Positions 1-11,103 of a stretch of DNA of 64,000 nt are shown piece by piece. Within the stretch, counting starts at the first letter, position 1; each line of letters opens with the position of its first letter. The position numbers and the translations under genes were made by a program. Origin of the DNA: Ophiosphaerella korrae (Eukaryota > Ascomycota > Dothideomycetes > Pleosporales > Phaeosphaeriaceae); contig JALNQF010000054.1 in assembly GCA_028456385.1 (NCBI GenBank), forward strand, positions 1-64,000. The letters are read 5' to 3'. The notes beneath the pieces were generated by a model that was not told where the DNA came from, searched no databases, and was given only the letters and a program-made list of their open reading frames with translations.

Positions 1-75
1 GCTGTTTTTCAGCGTTTTTGGTGTGTTTTGGGGTGCGTCACTCGCTTGTACGCGTCACTCGCTTGTAAACTACGT
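1..75 (+). mobile_element. Terminal fragment of a small TIR element (MITE-like), cut by the window edge
   Basis: The first 75 bases are nearly identical to 54291-54364, the right end of the split element described below, and are the reverse complement of 17579-17640. The terminus contains a direct repeat of CGTCACTCGCTTGTA and ends CTTGTAAACTACGT followed by TA, which fits a TA target site. Only the right end is in the window, so the full length is unknown. At least three members of this family lie in the window. Confidence 0.8.
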
Positions 76-315
76 TACCCTATGTTGGTTTGAAACCTTC
101 CCATACCGTGCTAAGCCCCGCTTCTAGACTTTCTAATTGCAATGAATCCGCTCTTCGGCTCAATTCAGCGTCAGGCCAACCTCCGTGCGCTACAGTTGAT
201 TTTCTCTTCTTTGCTAATTTTTTTAAACAATTTGACATGATGAGTTTCAATCTCATACCACTTAAGTATACTAAAGTCTAATTAGCTATCAATTATAACC
301 AAATATTTGGTTGAC

Positions 316-1507
316 TCACGGTTTGTAGATCTTTTCTATGTACCGCAATGTATATGCAGGTTGATACATTACATCTGCTGTATCCTTAAGACAAAACTGA
401 ATTGCATTCGCAAAGCCGGTCGACTTAGTTTTGTTGCGAACCTCTTGCGCAATTTTTGAGGAGGGAAAGGTCTGCCACTGATCGCCTACGAGCTTTTCAT
501 ATGAAGCATATCCTTGTATATCAGCGAATCCGTATTTTGGCCGAAGCAGAGCCGCAAGAACAATTTTCGCAAGCACAAGGCTCAGATGATTGAGACGTGA
601 AGGAGTGTTGCGACAATTCTCTGCTGAACATTCTTTCGCCACAAGTACATGCATACACTCATCCTTTGGACTCTCTTTCTGAACCTGGAGCTTATGAGAG
701 CACAGATGTTTCATCCAATTTGAGTCTCAGAGAAACAATGACCAATTGGGCAAACCATAGATTAGGTTCACACAGTCCGGCTTCCATGCTGGATCTATGA
801 AGAGATCGGGCCTTTCGTTGAACAATATACCTAGAGGGCGGGTTCTTCTTGTTTGCTTGCTTTGCGTATAGCACTTTACTCTTGATGGCACGGCGCTAGA
901 ACATTGACTAAACTGGCTCAGGATAAACTGCTCAATATGGTTTCGACTTATCTGTTCGACTTCTCCGTATCTATCAAAAAAGACTTCCAGTTGCATATCT
1001 GGATCCTTGAGAGATTTTGGTCCAGAAAATGCGAACTCAATGTTGATATCAGCAGACTTCCAATTCTCGATATCGTTGTTCGCATGGGGTGACCGGATTA
1101 ATAAAGCCTAGTTATGGATTATTGCTGTTCTACGGCTGCTCACCGTTCCCTTGTACAAATTGTTTAGTCTAGCCAGGAACGTTTTCAGCTCTTCTGTCTC
1201 GGAAACAGAGTCCTGGTCAAGGGTTTTGAAATGCCCAGCAGTTTGTTTTTCTAGCCTTCTCACCAATCTCTTCAACATCCTTAAAAATTTCAATAATGCG
1301 TTGAGAGTCACTATCCTGTTCCATTTTGAACCCTTTGCATCTCACTGTCAACGTATCTATTTTTGCTTCGCAGCTACTGACTCTGACTTCGTACCTCCGA
1401 AGATGGTCAACACATTTCAAGTAGTTCTGGCGCGCCTTCGTGATTGTGGGGACGGTAGCAAAGACAAGACTCAGAAAATATATTATAGGTCCTAGAACCT
1501 CTGCCAT
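316..1507 (-). pseudogene. DUF7580 / HeLo-like fungal protein, probably broken
   Basis: Three conceptual exons can be read on the minus strand. Exon 1 (1264-1507) starts MAEVLGPIIYFLSL, exon 2 is 1144-1193, and exon 3 runs downward from 1107. Splicing at GTGAGA (intron 1194-1263, 70 bp) and GTGAGC (intron 1108-1143, only 36 bp) keeps one frame. The N-terminus resembles HeLo/prion-inhibition-like leaders (a hydrophobic start, then a helix with paired Cys). The C-terminal part, from residues like FADIQGYASYEKL to YIEKIYKP, has the look of the fungal DUF7580 C-terminus. Exon 3 is interrupted by an in-frame TGA at 727-729, after which the same frame continues to the stop at 316. This is either a nonsense mutation (CGA to TGA would be one transition) or an unrecognised intron. 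The function of the family is not established; a heterokaryon-incompatibility role is only inferred from HeLo-like N-termini. The family assignment was made by eye. Confidence 0.5.
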
Positions 1508-2058
1508 CGTCGTAGATCTGGAAGAGAGTGGCTAATTGAATATGAAATAGTATGATGGCTGATGGATAAAAGTTGACTAGAGAAGCTCAGACTGAAAGGT
1601 GGGTAGTCGCACAACGTGTTTATCTAGGTAGATAGTTCGGCGTAGTGTTCATATAACAACAACTCACACATCGAAAAGCTCATGCATATTTCACTGGAAA
1701 TCTCATGCATCTAATCATCATAAATTGCATTTGCTTACTGTGTCATGAGGCGGGCACCGATTGTGTTCTGCGCCAAGCAATGTCTACAGGCCATCAAAGG
1801 TAGTAACTAGCTAGACTAATACCGAATGCGCAACATGTAGGAGTGTACACTTCCCAAGTTGTTCCTCGCAAGCTGAAATGCAGATGACGATTATTGGTTC
1901 TAGATCCTATTACCACAAGTGGCCCCCGCATTTTCTTCAGTCTGAGTTTTCATATATAGAGCTTCTGTTCTTACTGCTTGCTTGACGGCCCAACTGAATA
2001 GATAATTGACCCAAAGATTTTGCTTTGCACCGAATACGAGTGAAACACATCTAGATCA
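1508..2058. other. Intergenic, divergent promoter region
   Basis: There is no supportable gene. The stretch separates the minus-strand DUF7580-like gene from the plus-strand gene at 2059. A TATA-like CATATATAGA lies at 1951-1960, about 100 bp upstream of the latter. Nothing else is recognised. Confidence 0.4.
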
Positions 2059-2475
2059 ATGGATTTTCTCACTACAGACAATGAAGAGGGTCTCGACACA
2101 GGAGTTGAAGAATGCTTTAGATGGGATCACATGGCGAAGGAACACCATCACTCTGTCCAAGAATCTTGCAATGAAATATTGGCTCGTATAGAAAATGGGA
2201 TCCAAGAAGATATTGGCTGGGCTTGGAATGATACTGATATTGCTATTAAGCCGCATGACGCTGCACTAAGTATACGACATTGGAAAAATAGCGTCCACAG
2301 CCTGGCAAAAGAGATTTGGAATTCTGAAAAAAGTCCAGAAAGAGCAAATTATCTGCGTATAGTTAATATAAAAGAGGAAGTTGAGACAGAAGAGCGACGG
2401 AAAGATGCCGTGATTGCGTGGTTGTTTGATAGTTTGGATAATCGCAATCATCCACAATCAGCGAAAGTGTATTAG
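2059..2475 (+). CDS. Unrecognised 138-aa acidic, charged protein
   Basis: The open frame starts MDFLTTDNEEGLDTG and is rich in Glu, Asp and Lys, with several Trp and His residues (RWDHMAKEHHHS, IGWAWNDTD). There is no signal peptide, membrane segment or recognised domain. A TATA-like element sits about 100 bp upstream. The stop at 2475 may not be the real end. A donor-like GTGTAT at 2467 and an acceptor TTTCAG ending at 2667 would join this frame, in phase, to an acidic Lys/Glu-rich exon at 2668-2775. I cannot tell from sequence whether that splice is used. The call is hypothetical; no function is proposed. Confidence 0.45.
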   Translation: MDFLTTDNEEGLDTGVEECFRWDHMAKEHHHSVQESCNEILARIENGIQEDIGWAWNDTDIAIKPHDAALSIRHWKNSVHSLAKEIWNSEKSPERANYLRIVNIKEEVETEERRKDAVIAWLFDSLDNRNHPQSAKVY

Positions 2476-2667
2476 TATCTGATTAGCATAAGTAAAGCCC
2501 TAGATCGTGTTCACAATGCATGTGCTAGTGAGATACTGACTAGGTAGGGCCACCTTTTAGCTACTAGTATGTCGTATATTGACTGACTTCTGCGAATATA
2601 CCGCTCAAACAATCTTACATTAAAGATTTGGTTGCTTCCATTGATTGTTGATTGTCTCGAATTTCAG

Positions 2668-2920
2668 CTCATGCCCCTCGAGGCACTTGCAGATGCAGTG
2701 AAAGCTGAGGCTACGAAGAAGGAAAAGACGGCCGAGGAAAATTTACCTAGCGAGATGAAACCCCCAATAAGATGACTTCATCAATGAACGGGAACCTGAG
2801 AACGACGACGCTATAACTTTGCAAATGGGGGAGCTGTCAGTATTGAAAGGAGAAGCAAAGCAGGGAGAGTCTCCTTTAGACAAGGTTAGAGTGGACAGTG
2901 CCGACCACCCGGAGCCGTAG
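2668..2920 (+). other. Possible 3' exons or decayed remainder of the 2059 gene
   Basis: A short frame beginning MPLEALADAVKAEATKK (2671) ends at a TGA at 2773. A second acidic frame, starting DDFINEREPENDDAI, runs in a different phase to a stop at about 2920. Both have the same acidic, low-complexity character, which suggests one coding region broken by a frameshift or by an unseen short intron. It resembles no family I know. Confidence 0.25.
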
Positions 2921-3123
2921 GGATTCCAACAACAAAGACCCACCAAACATTCGAAGCAAATTCAAAATTTAACTACGCCAGTAACGCAGGATAAGAATTC
3001 AATATTTGCCATATAATCTTCCAAAATCTCAACTTATCCCCTTGCACGATCTCAACTTGAAACCCAATCCAATTCCCATGCACCCAGACTCCACGCCTGG
3101 CCCTAACTCAAAATCCCCCGCCT

Positions 3124-3186
3124 CCCCCCCCCCCCCCCCAAAAAAAAAAATAAAATAAAAATAAAAATAAAAAAAGTAAAAATAAA
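3124..3186. repeat. Low-complexity poly-C / poly-A tract
   Basis: A run of about 16 C is followed directly by about 10 A and then (T)A-rich units of the AAAAT type. The flanks at 2950-3727 show no gene. A second C-run (CCCCCCCC) occurs near 3231-3238. No function is suggested. Confidence 0.8.
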
Positions 3187-3727
3187 TACGCATGACACAA
3201 CCACACTTCGAACTCCCAACGCATTACTCACCCCCCCCCAATTCCCAAAAAGGAAAGTATCCTCTTCCCGTAAAACGGCTTGAGGGTGTGTCCTCCCAAA
3301 GTCCAATGGACAGTGGGAAAGATGATTTCGGGAAATTCCCTGAAGCCAGTGCTTTAGTTTGATTCAAGCTACTTTCCTAAGACGGATCGGAGAATATAAT
3401 GGTATATATAGCAGGTGCAACGCAAAACACTGAGCAGTAAGTGAGGAATGTTCATTTGAAAGGAAATCAGCGAGATAATTTCGAGTTGGCGGCGGATTAG
3501 CGAGCTGAATGCTGCTGATGCTTGTTGCCTGACGGCTATTGGGGCGGACGATTGCGATTGGTTGTCAGCGGTACCTAGCACATCTCCTTTGACACCAATA
3601 GAACACGACACGTGACTTTACACCGTCGCACAACACCGGCATCACCATTCCCTACCCATCCCAACAATCAGTAGATACCAGATCCCAAAAATACCAATCA
3701 AAAATCCCTCACGCATCCCTATCACAT

Positions 3728-4015
3728 TCATTTTGGTGCCCAACCCTACACCGTCAGCACACCACGGTCGCTATTTCCAGCCCTTTGGGTGCATACCTTT
3801 TCTTTCAGCTTCTCAAAATACGCCCTATCGCGATCCCCCCTTTCAACATGCCCGTCCTTCGAATTCGGCGTCGAATAGATGCTCCCTGCTGGCCTCTGAA
3901 ACTGCGACGGCGGAACCTTGGATGCATCCCACGTATCGCTCAAGCGGCGCTGCTTAGCGTTGGGCAGATTACTCGTGTTGGTTACAGTATTGGTGCCTGC
4001 GGCGTTGGTTGCCAT
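3728..4015 (-). CDS. Small conserved fungal protein, 78 aa, two exons
   Basis: Exon 1 is 3797-4015 and exon 2 is 3728-3745. The 51-bp intron (3746-3796) has donor GTATGC, an internal CTGAC branch point and acceptor TAG, and splicing changes the C-terminus to KLKEKGWAPK-stop. The protein contains the stretch LPNAKQRRLSDTWDASKVPP, followed by a segment of the form FQRPxGSIYSTPNSKDGHV. I recall closely similar small proteins as widespread uncharacterised ascomycete proteins; this is from memory and was not searched. It has no signal peptide or membrane segment, is mostly polar and is probably intrinsically disordered. Unspliced, the frame would run on to an unrelated tail, so the spliced model is preferred. 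Confidence 0.75.
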
Positions 4016-5368
4016 GACTGATCAAGCGGTGTGTTGTGTATGTAGGTGATCAGTATGGGGTGATGAGAGTTGGGTATCTGTAAAGGACGATGAACAAGGA
4101 AATGCAGCGCAAGTTATCTGTTCTAGAATGCCAAGTCGCAAGTCACAAGATGGCATGTGGACGCTGAGCAGCGTCGCTTTTTCTGCCGATCATGGTCTTG
4201 GTAGCTCGCATGCCGCGTGCTCCGGGGAGGGTACGATAACGGGTTGTCGCCGGTTGCGTGGCCTTGCCGCTGAAGTTGAACTCCCGAAGGTGTGTCGTGA
4301 TATGCTGTCCATAACAGAGGGATGTTATTACGTCAGGTGCTACATGGGAGCTACATGGGAGGTGGGGGTGAGCATTGAGGGAGTGGTCGGTTGGTTGGGT
4401 GGTTGGAGTGTCACAGTCGTCTCCAGGCTGTCGGGAGTAGCGAAGGAGTCGTGCTATTGATGGTCGTTTCGCCACGCGCCGGATGTTGCGGTATTGATAT
4501 GGTTGATATCTAGAGCTCTTGATGCAGATCGCTAATTTCGGACAAAAAAGCGCCTGCATAGGATATATCTCTTATTTATGAGAGAAGCATTCAATTGATT
4601 GAGCAACCTTCATGCGTTGTCTGATAAGATCCATCATTCTGAATGACCAATGTCCAGCCGTGTGTCCCCACGCAGAGTATTGTCTTATCCAAGGGCGCGG
4701 TTGCTTCTGCCCGATTGAGCTTGTTTTGATGTGAGGTTGGTCCTAGTGGATCACAAGTGGATAGAGGCGCAGTGCTTGCAGCTGCACACAAAATTATCTC
4801 CTAAAGTGGGACTTCCGTTTACCGAAAGCTGCGCCACCCTCAACACCAAACAATCTAGACCGTGTTTCGGACTGCGTTCTTTAATATGGGTGGATACGCT
4901 GCGCGTCAGGGAATATTACGTTTCAAGTAGGGGCTGAGCTGATGTGAGCCCGTAGACCCATGCCCTGGTAACCATTATCTAATAATTGGAGGTCTTATCA
5001 AACGGACCACAATGATGGAGTAATGTAAAGAGTATCATTTTGATTGAGTAGTTTTGTGAACAGTAACGGTGTTGAGGGGACATCGAAATGAAACTGGCAA
5101 CTGCCTCTCCATGCTTCTGACAAAGGAAAAACCACCCTAATTTCGGCACACGCATCGTTCTGTGCCAATGTTGACAACGCCGGGTATGCAAAAACAACTG
5201 TTCAAATAGCCATCAAATTTGAAAACATGAGTCCAAGTTGAAGTAGAGAAAATGGCCACGGGGGGCTAGCCGAAAGTTTGCACAAGTAAGAAAATGTCCA
5301 GAGTTGGTCCCAGTAACGCCGCTGAAATGCACCTCCTTATCTCCACCCACTAGCCTGTCGTTCGTGGA
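4016..5368. other. Intergenic, about 1.35 kb
   Basis: Open frames here (for example at 4128-4460 plus and 4143-4559 minus) overlap on opposite strands and have no recognisable family features. The stretch separates the promoter of the 78-aa gene from the 3' end of SYF1. Nothing is supported as a gene. Confidence 0.4.
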
Positions 5369-8028
5369 TCATAAGTCGTCGTCGAGATCGATAGCATCGG
5401 GATTCGCTGCTCCTTCTGCTTGAATAGGCTTGATGTTGCCACCAAGAGGACCTGTACTGGCGGCGACGAAGCCGACAGGGGCACGTGCTTCTCGTTCGAG
5501 GGCCGCCATTGCATCTTCGCCGTTTGTCGCATCTTCGTTGGCGTGCTCACCGTTGCCATTTTGAAGGCCTCGAGCGACAGCTTGAGATGCGATGAAGTTG
5601 ACATCGGTACTGTAAAAGTTAGCATAATTGTTTTATGAAAATAGAGGCAGATAGAAACATACTTGTACTGAGCTTGAACACTGCGCTTGATCCGAAGCAT
5701 TTCCTTGTAGGTGTCTTCGTTTCCATGCTGGACCTCGAAAGACTCCCATTTCTTCCAGAACTCTGGACTTGTCCTCGGATCGCAGAATTGGCTGCCGTGG
5801 CCATAAATTGCTCGTGCTCGGTCGATCTCTCCCAGACGACGCTCCATCTCAGCAAACTTGAGACACATTTCTTTGGCTTCAGCATCGGGAAGCGCACTAA
5901 TAGCGCGTTCGTAAATTGGCCGTGTTGAAGTGAGGCCAAAGTTGGACGCAGACTTGGTAATGTAGAAGTTGAACATTTCCAAACGATCCTCGTCGGCGAC
6001 GGCGCGGGTGGCACGCTCGTAAATTCTCATAGCGTGGCGCGCGAGACCTCGATCCTCCTCCAATGCTCCATACATCAAGTACAGGACCTTCGCGAATTTT
6101 GGAGGACAATCTTCTACCGCTTGCTCGAACAAATCTCGCAACCGTTCCATGCCGATCTTGCGGTCGACGGCTTTCGTGAGGTAGAGATTCCAGATCTCGA
6201 ATGCAACAGGATAGCTAAACAGATCAAGTCCACGTTCGTAGACCTTGAAGCAATCCTCAAAGTACTTGTTCTCCTCCATCAAATTGGCGTAGTTGACAAC
6301 AGTTTGCGGTGTGGCGATGCGAAGTTCGAAGATCCTTTCGTAGACCTTCTTGGTTTCTTCTAATGTGCCGACACTTTCTACGAGATCGACATAGAAACTC
6401 CATAGCTTCCAACTCTTGTGCACACGCTGCTGGGGTGACAGCGACTCATCAAAGTAATCCACACCTGATCGCTTGGGTGCTTGCGTAGCTTTAGCCATGA
6501 TGTCTACGGCCCTGTCGAAATTTTCGTTGCGAAGCTCCATCTCAGCAAACTCGCACCACATCTCAGCCAATTCAGCAACCGATTTGAAGGGAACCTTGAC
6601 AGCTTTCTCCATGATAACGCGTGCATTCTGAAGGTTGCCTCCAGCTTCGTAGAACTTGGCATAGTTGACCCATAGTTCGTGGAATTTGCCAACTGCTTTC
6701 TTCGGGTTGATGGCAGCAATAGCGTCTGTGTAGGTCTGTACGACCTCCGTCTTGTTATCACCCCAGAGCGCGACACGTTTTTCCCATTCGATAACATTGT
6801 GCGGATTCTGGCGCAGCATGACATCGTTGAGCAAGAAGGGCCTCCTTTGCATAAGTGACTCGAAACGGACCATGCGAATGTCGAGGTCTGCGTCGGCAGC
6901 GTCGTCAAGTCGGGCCTTTTCGGACCGAGCGGCGGCATCATTGAGTTTAATCCCAATCATTGCTTCTTCAGCTTCGACGTAGGCATCGAAAACGACCGAA
7001 AAGTCGCGCACGGTCATAACAGTGGTGACGGCTTCCTCGAACACATCGCGTGCCTTTTCGTACTCGCCCTTGTGCATCCAATATCGCGCCAGCCCAACCC
7101 AGAGGATTCCCCTCTGGTCAGGAAACTGGCGGATGCCGCTTTGGATAATCTTCTCTACGTCGATCCCACTGTCGTCGCTGGTGTCGATGTCTTTGGCATG
7201 GTCAATGAGCAGGTCGATCATCTCGGTCCAAAACTGGAAAGGACCCTTTGCTTCCTTGCTCTTGAAGCGCGGGTTGTTGAGAATCTCCATGTACTTTTTG
7301 ACGGCCTCGGTGTACTTGCGCATGTCCTTCAGTAGCTCAATGAATTCTTCGGCATCCTCGGGATGGATCTGCATGTATCGCCGCCATATCTTGACAGCGG
7401 TTTCGCCGGATGCAGATGTCGCGAATGGCCGATAGAGCGCCCAGATGCGGTTGTGCTGGGTCAGAGGCAGCGCGCGCAGGGCTCGGTCGAAGGTTCTGCG
7501 GGTGGTGGTGACGAGCGGCTGCTGCATGAGGAAGTTGAGATACATCTCCCAGATGCGCGGCATCTTGTTCAGCAACACAAGCGCGCGCTCAAAGAGACCG
7601 TTGACCTTGCAAAACTGCGGCGCAAAGCGAGCCGGGTTCTTCTTGGCCAGGTGCTCGGTGCGGAGCTCGAGATAGAGCTTCCAGAGCTTGTAGGAGCGCG
7701 GCAGGACTTCGACGGCGCGCTCCAAGACATAGGCCTGCTCGACGATGGTGCCGCGGGCCTTCTTGAAGCGCACATAGTCGAGCCAGGGCTTGACGCTGCC
7801 GGGGTTGCGCTGGATGTCCTGCTCGTACGCGACGTCCTGGTCGGTAATCAGGTGGAGGTCGCTGGCACGCTCCATCTTGCGCTTCGAGGGCCGCGAGAGG
7901 CTCGCAGTGACGGTACGCAGCAGTTCGCCGGGCATTGTGGCGCCAGAGCAGGCGTGGACGGCCCGCGGGGGGGCAGAAACGCGATAGATGCGGTCGGGAT
8001 GGGGAGGGAGGTTGTCGAGCAGCGCCAA
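5369..8028 (-). CDS. SYF1: Pre-mRNA-splicing factor SYF1 (XAB2 homologue), HAT-repeat protein
   Basis: This is a spliceosomal scaffold of the Prp19-associated (NTC) complex, acting in the nucleus during spliceosome activation. The protein is almost entirely HAT (half-a-TPR) repeats with the usual W/Y/A spacing, starting near LITDQDVAYEQDIQRNPG. One intron, 5610-5662 (53 bp; donor GTATGT, branch GCTAAC, acceptor CAG), must be removed. Splicing 5663-8028 to 5369-5609 restores the typical tail ending DAIDLDDDL-stop and gives 868 aa, a normal length for fungal SYF1. Without splicing the tail is nonsense. The start at 8028 adds about 50 residues before the conserved part. In-frame Met codons at 7935 and 7875 are plausible alternatives, the latter directly before SDLHLITDQD. 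It is divergent from VMA8 with about 300 bp between starts. Confidence 0.95.
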
Positions 8029-8334
8029 AGTTCTTGAGAGGAGACGCTCGGACTAATAGTAGGAACAGTAGGACCGGCGGTCTGCACGCCTGCCGACCAC
8101 CGTCCCACCCTACTGCACGGCCCCAGCCAACCGCGCCAATGCCTGACGGGAGCCGAGCGGGCAGGCTGGCAGGGCCTAGCTGCGTCACGTTGCGCTGCCT
8201 TCACCAGTCCGAGCACCCGAGTCTGATACTGCGCCTGTCCTGCCATTCGACTGTCTGCAGACGCCCGCCACGCTCTATTTAGCAACACGCCCATCCACCG
8301 AGCCCTTCTGCCCTCCCGAGTTCGTGTTGCAGAT
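8029..8334. promoter_or_regulatory. Shared divergent promoter of SYF1 and VMA8
   Basis: Only 306 bp separate the two start codons, which point away from each other, so this stretch must carry both promoters. It is GC-rich and lacks a clear TATA box on either strand, as is common for housekeeping promoters. That it is regulatory is inferred from position. Confidence 0.6.
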
Positions 8335-9254
8335 ATGTCTGGCAGCGGGGTATGTCATAGCTCCCAAGCTATGCGGCAGAATGCACACTGACACCACCAT
8401 CAGGCCAGAGAAGCCGTCTTCGCCACTCGGCAGTCGCTGACTCTGATGAAGTCGAAGCTCAAGGGTGCCCAGACCGGCCACGACCTGCTCAAGCGCAAGA
8501 GTGAAGCCCTGACAAAGTACGTGCAAACCTATCCTCCCACCACGGCTCCCTAATTCACGCCTCCCAGACGCTTTCGCGAAATCACGCGTCGCATCGATGA
8601 AGCCAAGCGCAAGATGGGCCGGGTCATGCAGGTGGCTGCCTTTTCCCTCGCAGAAGTCACTTATGCCGTTGGCGGCGACATTGGCTACCAGATCCAAGAG
8701 TCTGCAAAGCAAGCACGCTTCCGGGTGCGCACCAAGCAGGAAAACGTCTCCGGCGTCTTCCTTCCACAGTTTGAGAGTTACACGGCAGAGAGCAACAACG
8801 ACTTTGCATTGACAGGCCTAGGGAAGGGTGGCCAGCAGGTCCAAAGGTGTAGGGAGACATATGCACGAGCAGTCGAAACATTGGTAGAATTGGCTAGTCT
8901 GCAGACCGCCTTTGTTATATTGGACGAGGTTATCAAAGTAGTCAACCGCCGAGTCAACGCCATGTGGGTATCTTCCGTATCGCATCCAACGCTTATGCTG
9001 ACTTCAACAGTGAGCATGTCATCATTCCTCGCACCGAAAATACCATAAAGTATATCAACTCTGAGCTCGATGAGCTAGACCGAGAAGAGTTCTACCGCCT
9101 GAAAAAAGTGTCGGGCAAGAAGCAACGAGACGCTGCGGTCGAAGAGGCAGCCAGGCTGGAAAAGAAGCATGCCGAGGAAAGTGCCAAAGCTCAAGACGCA
9201 GTGGAGGGCAAAGACATGCTGGGTGACGAGGACAATGAAGACGTCATCTTCTGA
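8335..9254 (+). CDS. VMA8: V-type H+-ATPase subunit D
   Basis: This is the central-rotor subunit of the V1 sector, coupling ATP hydrolysis to proton pumping at vacuolar and endosomal membranes. Four exons (8335-8349, 8404-8516, 8568-8963, 9011-9254) join in phase into 255 aa. The introns have GTATGT, GTACGT and GTGGGT donors. The first exon codes for only five residues (MSGSG) and leads straight into REAVFATRQSLTLMKSKLKG, the conserved start of the family. Further hallmarks are GAQTGHDLLKRKSEALTKRF, MGRVMQVAAFSLAEV and NAIEHVIIPRTENTIKYI, the last formed across the third splice. The tail is a charged coiled coil ending DEDNEDVIF. Length and order match fungal Vma8. It is convergent with the snRNP gene downstream. 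Confidence 0.96.
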
Positions 9255-9594
9255 GGCTTACACATGCCGCCAGGGACTGTAGCCAATAGGCCTCTGCTTG
9301 GTTTATTCACGAAGAGGAGGGAGACCGTTCTGCGCTCTCACTCCCGGGTCGACAATGCGAGGCCCACGCCTGTAAGACGTCTGCTGGGCAGCCAGATAAC
9401 GCGAAACAATTGGAGCAGATGCACGGGGAGCTGCAGGAGCAGGGTCAGGATCACCTGGAAGCCTAGTTCGGAGATAAGTGTTTGAGCAAGCATGTAAATA
9501 AAAAATCAAAGCAAAGGTCTCTATTGTTAGGTTGGAAATGGTCCGAGGTATCATCATTATGCAAAGGTCCACATGCAAACACACGCCGGAATAC
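9255..9594. other. 3' intergenic space between convergent genes
   Basis: About 340 bp lie between the stops of VMA8 (plus) and the snRNP gene (minus). It must hold both 3' UTRs and polyadenylation signals. The A-rich AAATAAAAAATC near 9496-9507 could serve as a polyadenylation element. No gene is seen. Confidence 0.4.
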
Positions 9595-10498
9595 CTACGT
9601 TCTCTGGTACGTGACCTTCATGGCTTTGCCTTCAGCGCCAATGGGAGTGTTAGCTGTTGCCTCCTTTGCGGTGATTGCAAACTGTTCATTCTCGAACTCG
9701 GCAAAGGCAACATTCCTGACGGACACCAAGCGGACCTCCTTGAAGCCTTCGAAGCGCTCGAAGATCGCCGTAAGCGCCTCTTCGTCCACGTCCTTGGTAA
9801 TGTTCTGCAGGAAGAGGGTCTTGTTAGGTCTGACATATTCATCAGGAACAACGGCGGCTCCAGTCTTGGCTGCGCGAGGCTTCTCAGCGGCAACTGCAGG
9901 GTTAGCTTGCTCCTTGGCGTCCTCTTCAGCTCGCTTGAAATCTATGCCCAGTCAGCACATGTGCAATAACGGTGTTGGATGATGACGGCTTACCCTTGAG
10001 CATCAATCGCTTGCGTTTGTGCTCCTCGAACATGTCAGGTGCCTTGCGCTTGACAGTCTCGTCACTGTGCGTCTTGGCCCGAGACACCTTGATAGGCTTG
10101 CCGTAGAGCTCGAAGTCGTCCATCTCCTCGACCGCCTCAAGAGTAGACTTCTCGCTGTTGAAGACAATAAAAGCCTGGCCCTTGCGTTTGAGGCTACTCT
10201 TGGCAACGATATCAAGAATGGGACCATAGTGCTTGAAGACTCGAGTGAGAGCCTGCTTCATCAGATCGATCTTGACGCGCTCATTGAGATTTTTGACCTA
10301 GGGCCATTAGTGTGTGTCATGGAATGCAGTGTGGGTGCGCGCTGCGCTTCAAGGTGCACTCACGTAAATGCTACAACTGCGGTTAGCTCGAAAGTACCAC
10401 CATGCGGATCGGCAAACTTACGTCTCAACTGGAACTGGGTACTTGCTAGGGTCGATCGAGTTTCCACCCATCTGAACGCCCTCCATCTTTTCGGCCAT
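9595..10498 (-). CDS. MSL1: U2 snRNP B'' / U1A-like protein with two RRMs
   Basis: This is a small nuclear ribonucleoprotein component; homologues bind U2 (or U1) snRNA stem-loops. Four exons (10422-10498, 10364-10376, 9994-10297, 9595-9941) join in phase to 246 aa. The second exon is only 13 nt and completes the first RNP2 motif (SIYVKNL). RRM1 covers about residues 27-106, with RNP1 near KGQAFIVF. A Lys/Ala-rich linker follows, then RRM2 from about residue 165 to the end with RNP2 LFLQNI and RNP1 RNVAFAEF. Having two RRMs matches metazoan U1A/U2B'' and filamentous-fungal homologues; budding yeast Msl1 has one. I cannot decide between U1A and U2B'' by sequence alone, so the symbol follows the usual fungal naming. 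Confidence 0.9.
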
Positions 10499-11103
10499 TT
10501 TGATTGTCGCAAACGGCTGTTGCAAGTGGGGTGTTGCGTATGTGGGTGTTGATGGAGGCTCAAAGCTTTGAGCTTATGCTAGCGCCGACGCGCTAACGAA
10601 GCGCGCTAGTCATATATCACGTGATAATACCATAACAATAAGGCCAATATCACTCTCACAGGAGGTGGTATTGACGTATTGAGTATCAGCCTGTTATTGA
10701 TTAGAATTCGTTGGGATTTTGTAATTACTGTAGTCGGGTCGATAAAGCAGCTGTGCGCTCGGCAGGAGAGGTGTGACTATAACTACAATATGATGCACAG
10801 GTAGAATGCCTTGGTCCACAATGCTCAATGTCATCAGCTTGTGCATATCCTTTGTTCAAATGGATTATTGTTGGATTAAGCTCCTTCCACAGACGTAATC
10901 ATCTTAGTTCCATATTGTACCCAACTTTCTTTTTGCAACATCCCCATCAGCCTTCTTGATCACCGCCCTTCTCCAGTTGCCAAGAAAAGTGAAACGAGCC
11001 GAGAAGGGCGTCTTCAAAAATTTCTATCAAATATTGGAGAACACCTACTTACATTTGGCTTCTGCCCAGCATTGAATTTGGTTTTCAATCATCTAACCCC
11101 ACG
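10499..11103. other. Divergent intergenic region
   Basis: No gene is seen. It carries the promoters of the snRNP gene (leftward) and the MFS transporter (rightward). The pyrimidine-rich stretch shortly before 11104 is typical of a fungal start region. Confidence 0.4.

Noticed and set aside
4128..4559. Overlapping frames of 110 and 138 aa on opposite strands
   Set aside because: Low-complexity composition, mutual overlap and no motif; neither can be preferred.
7363..8037. 224-aa plus-strand frame opposite SYF1
   Set aside because: It is the complement of a strongly conserved HAT-repeat coding exon, and a GC-rich coding strand often leaves the opposite strand open.
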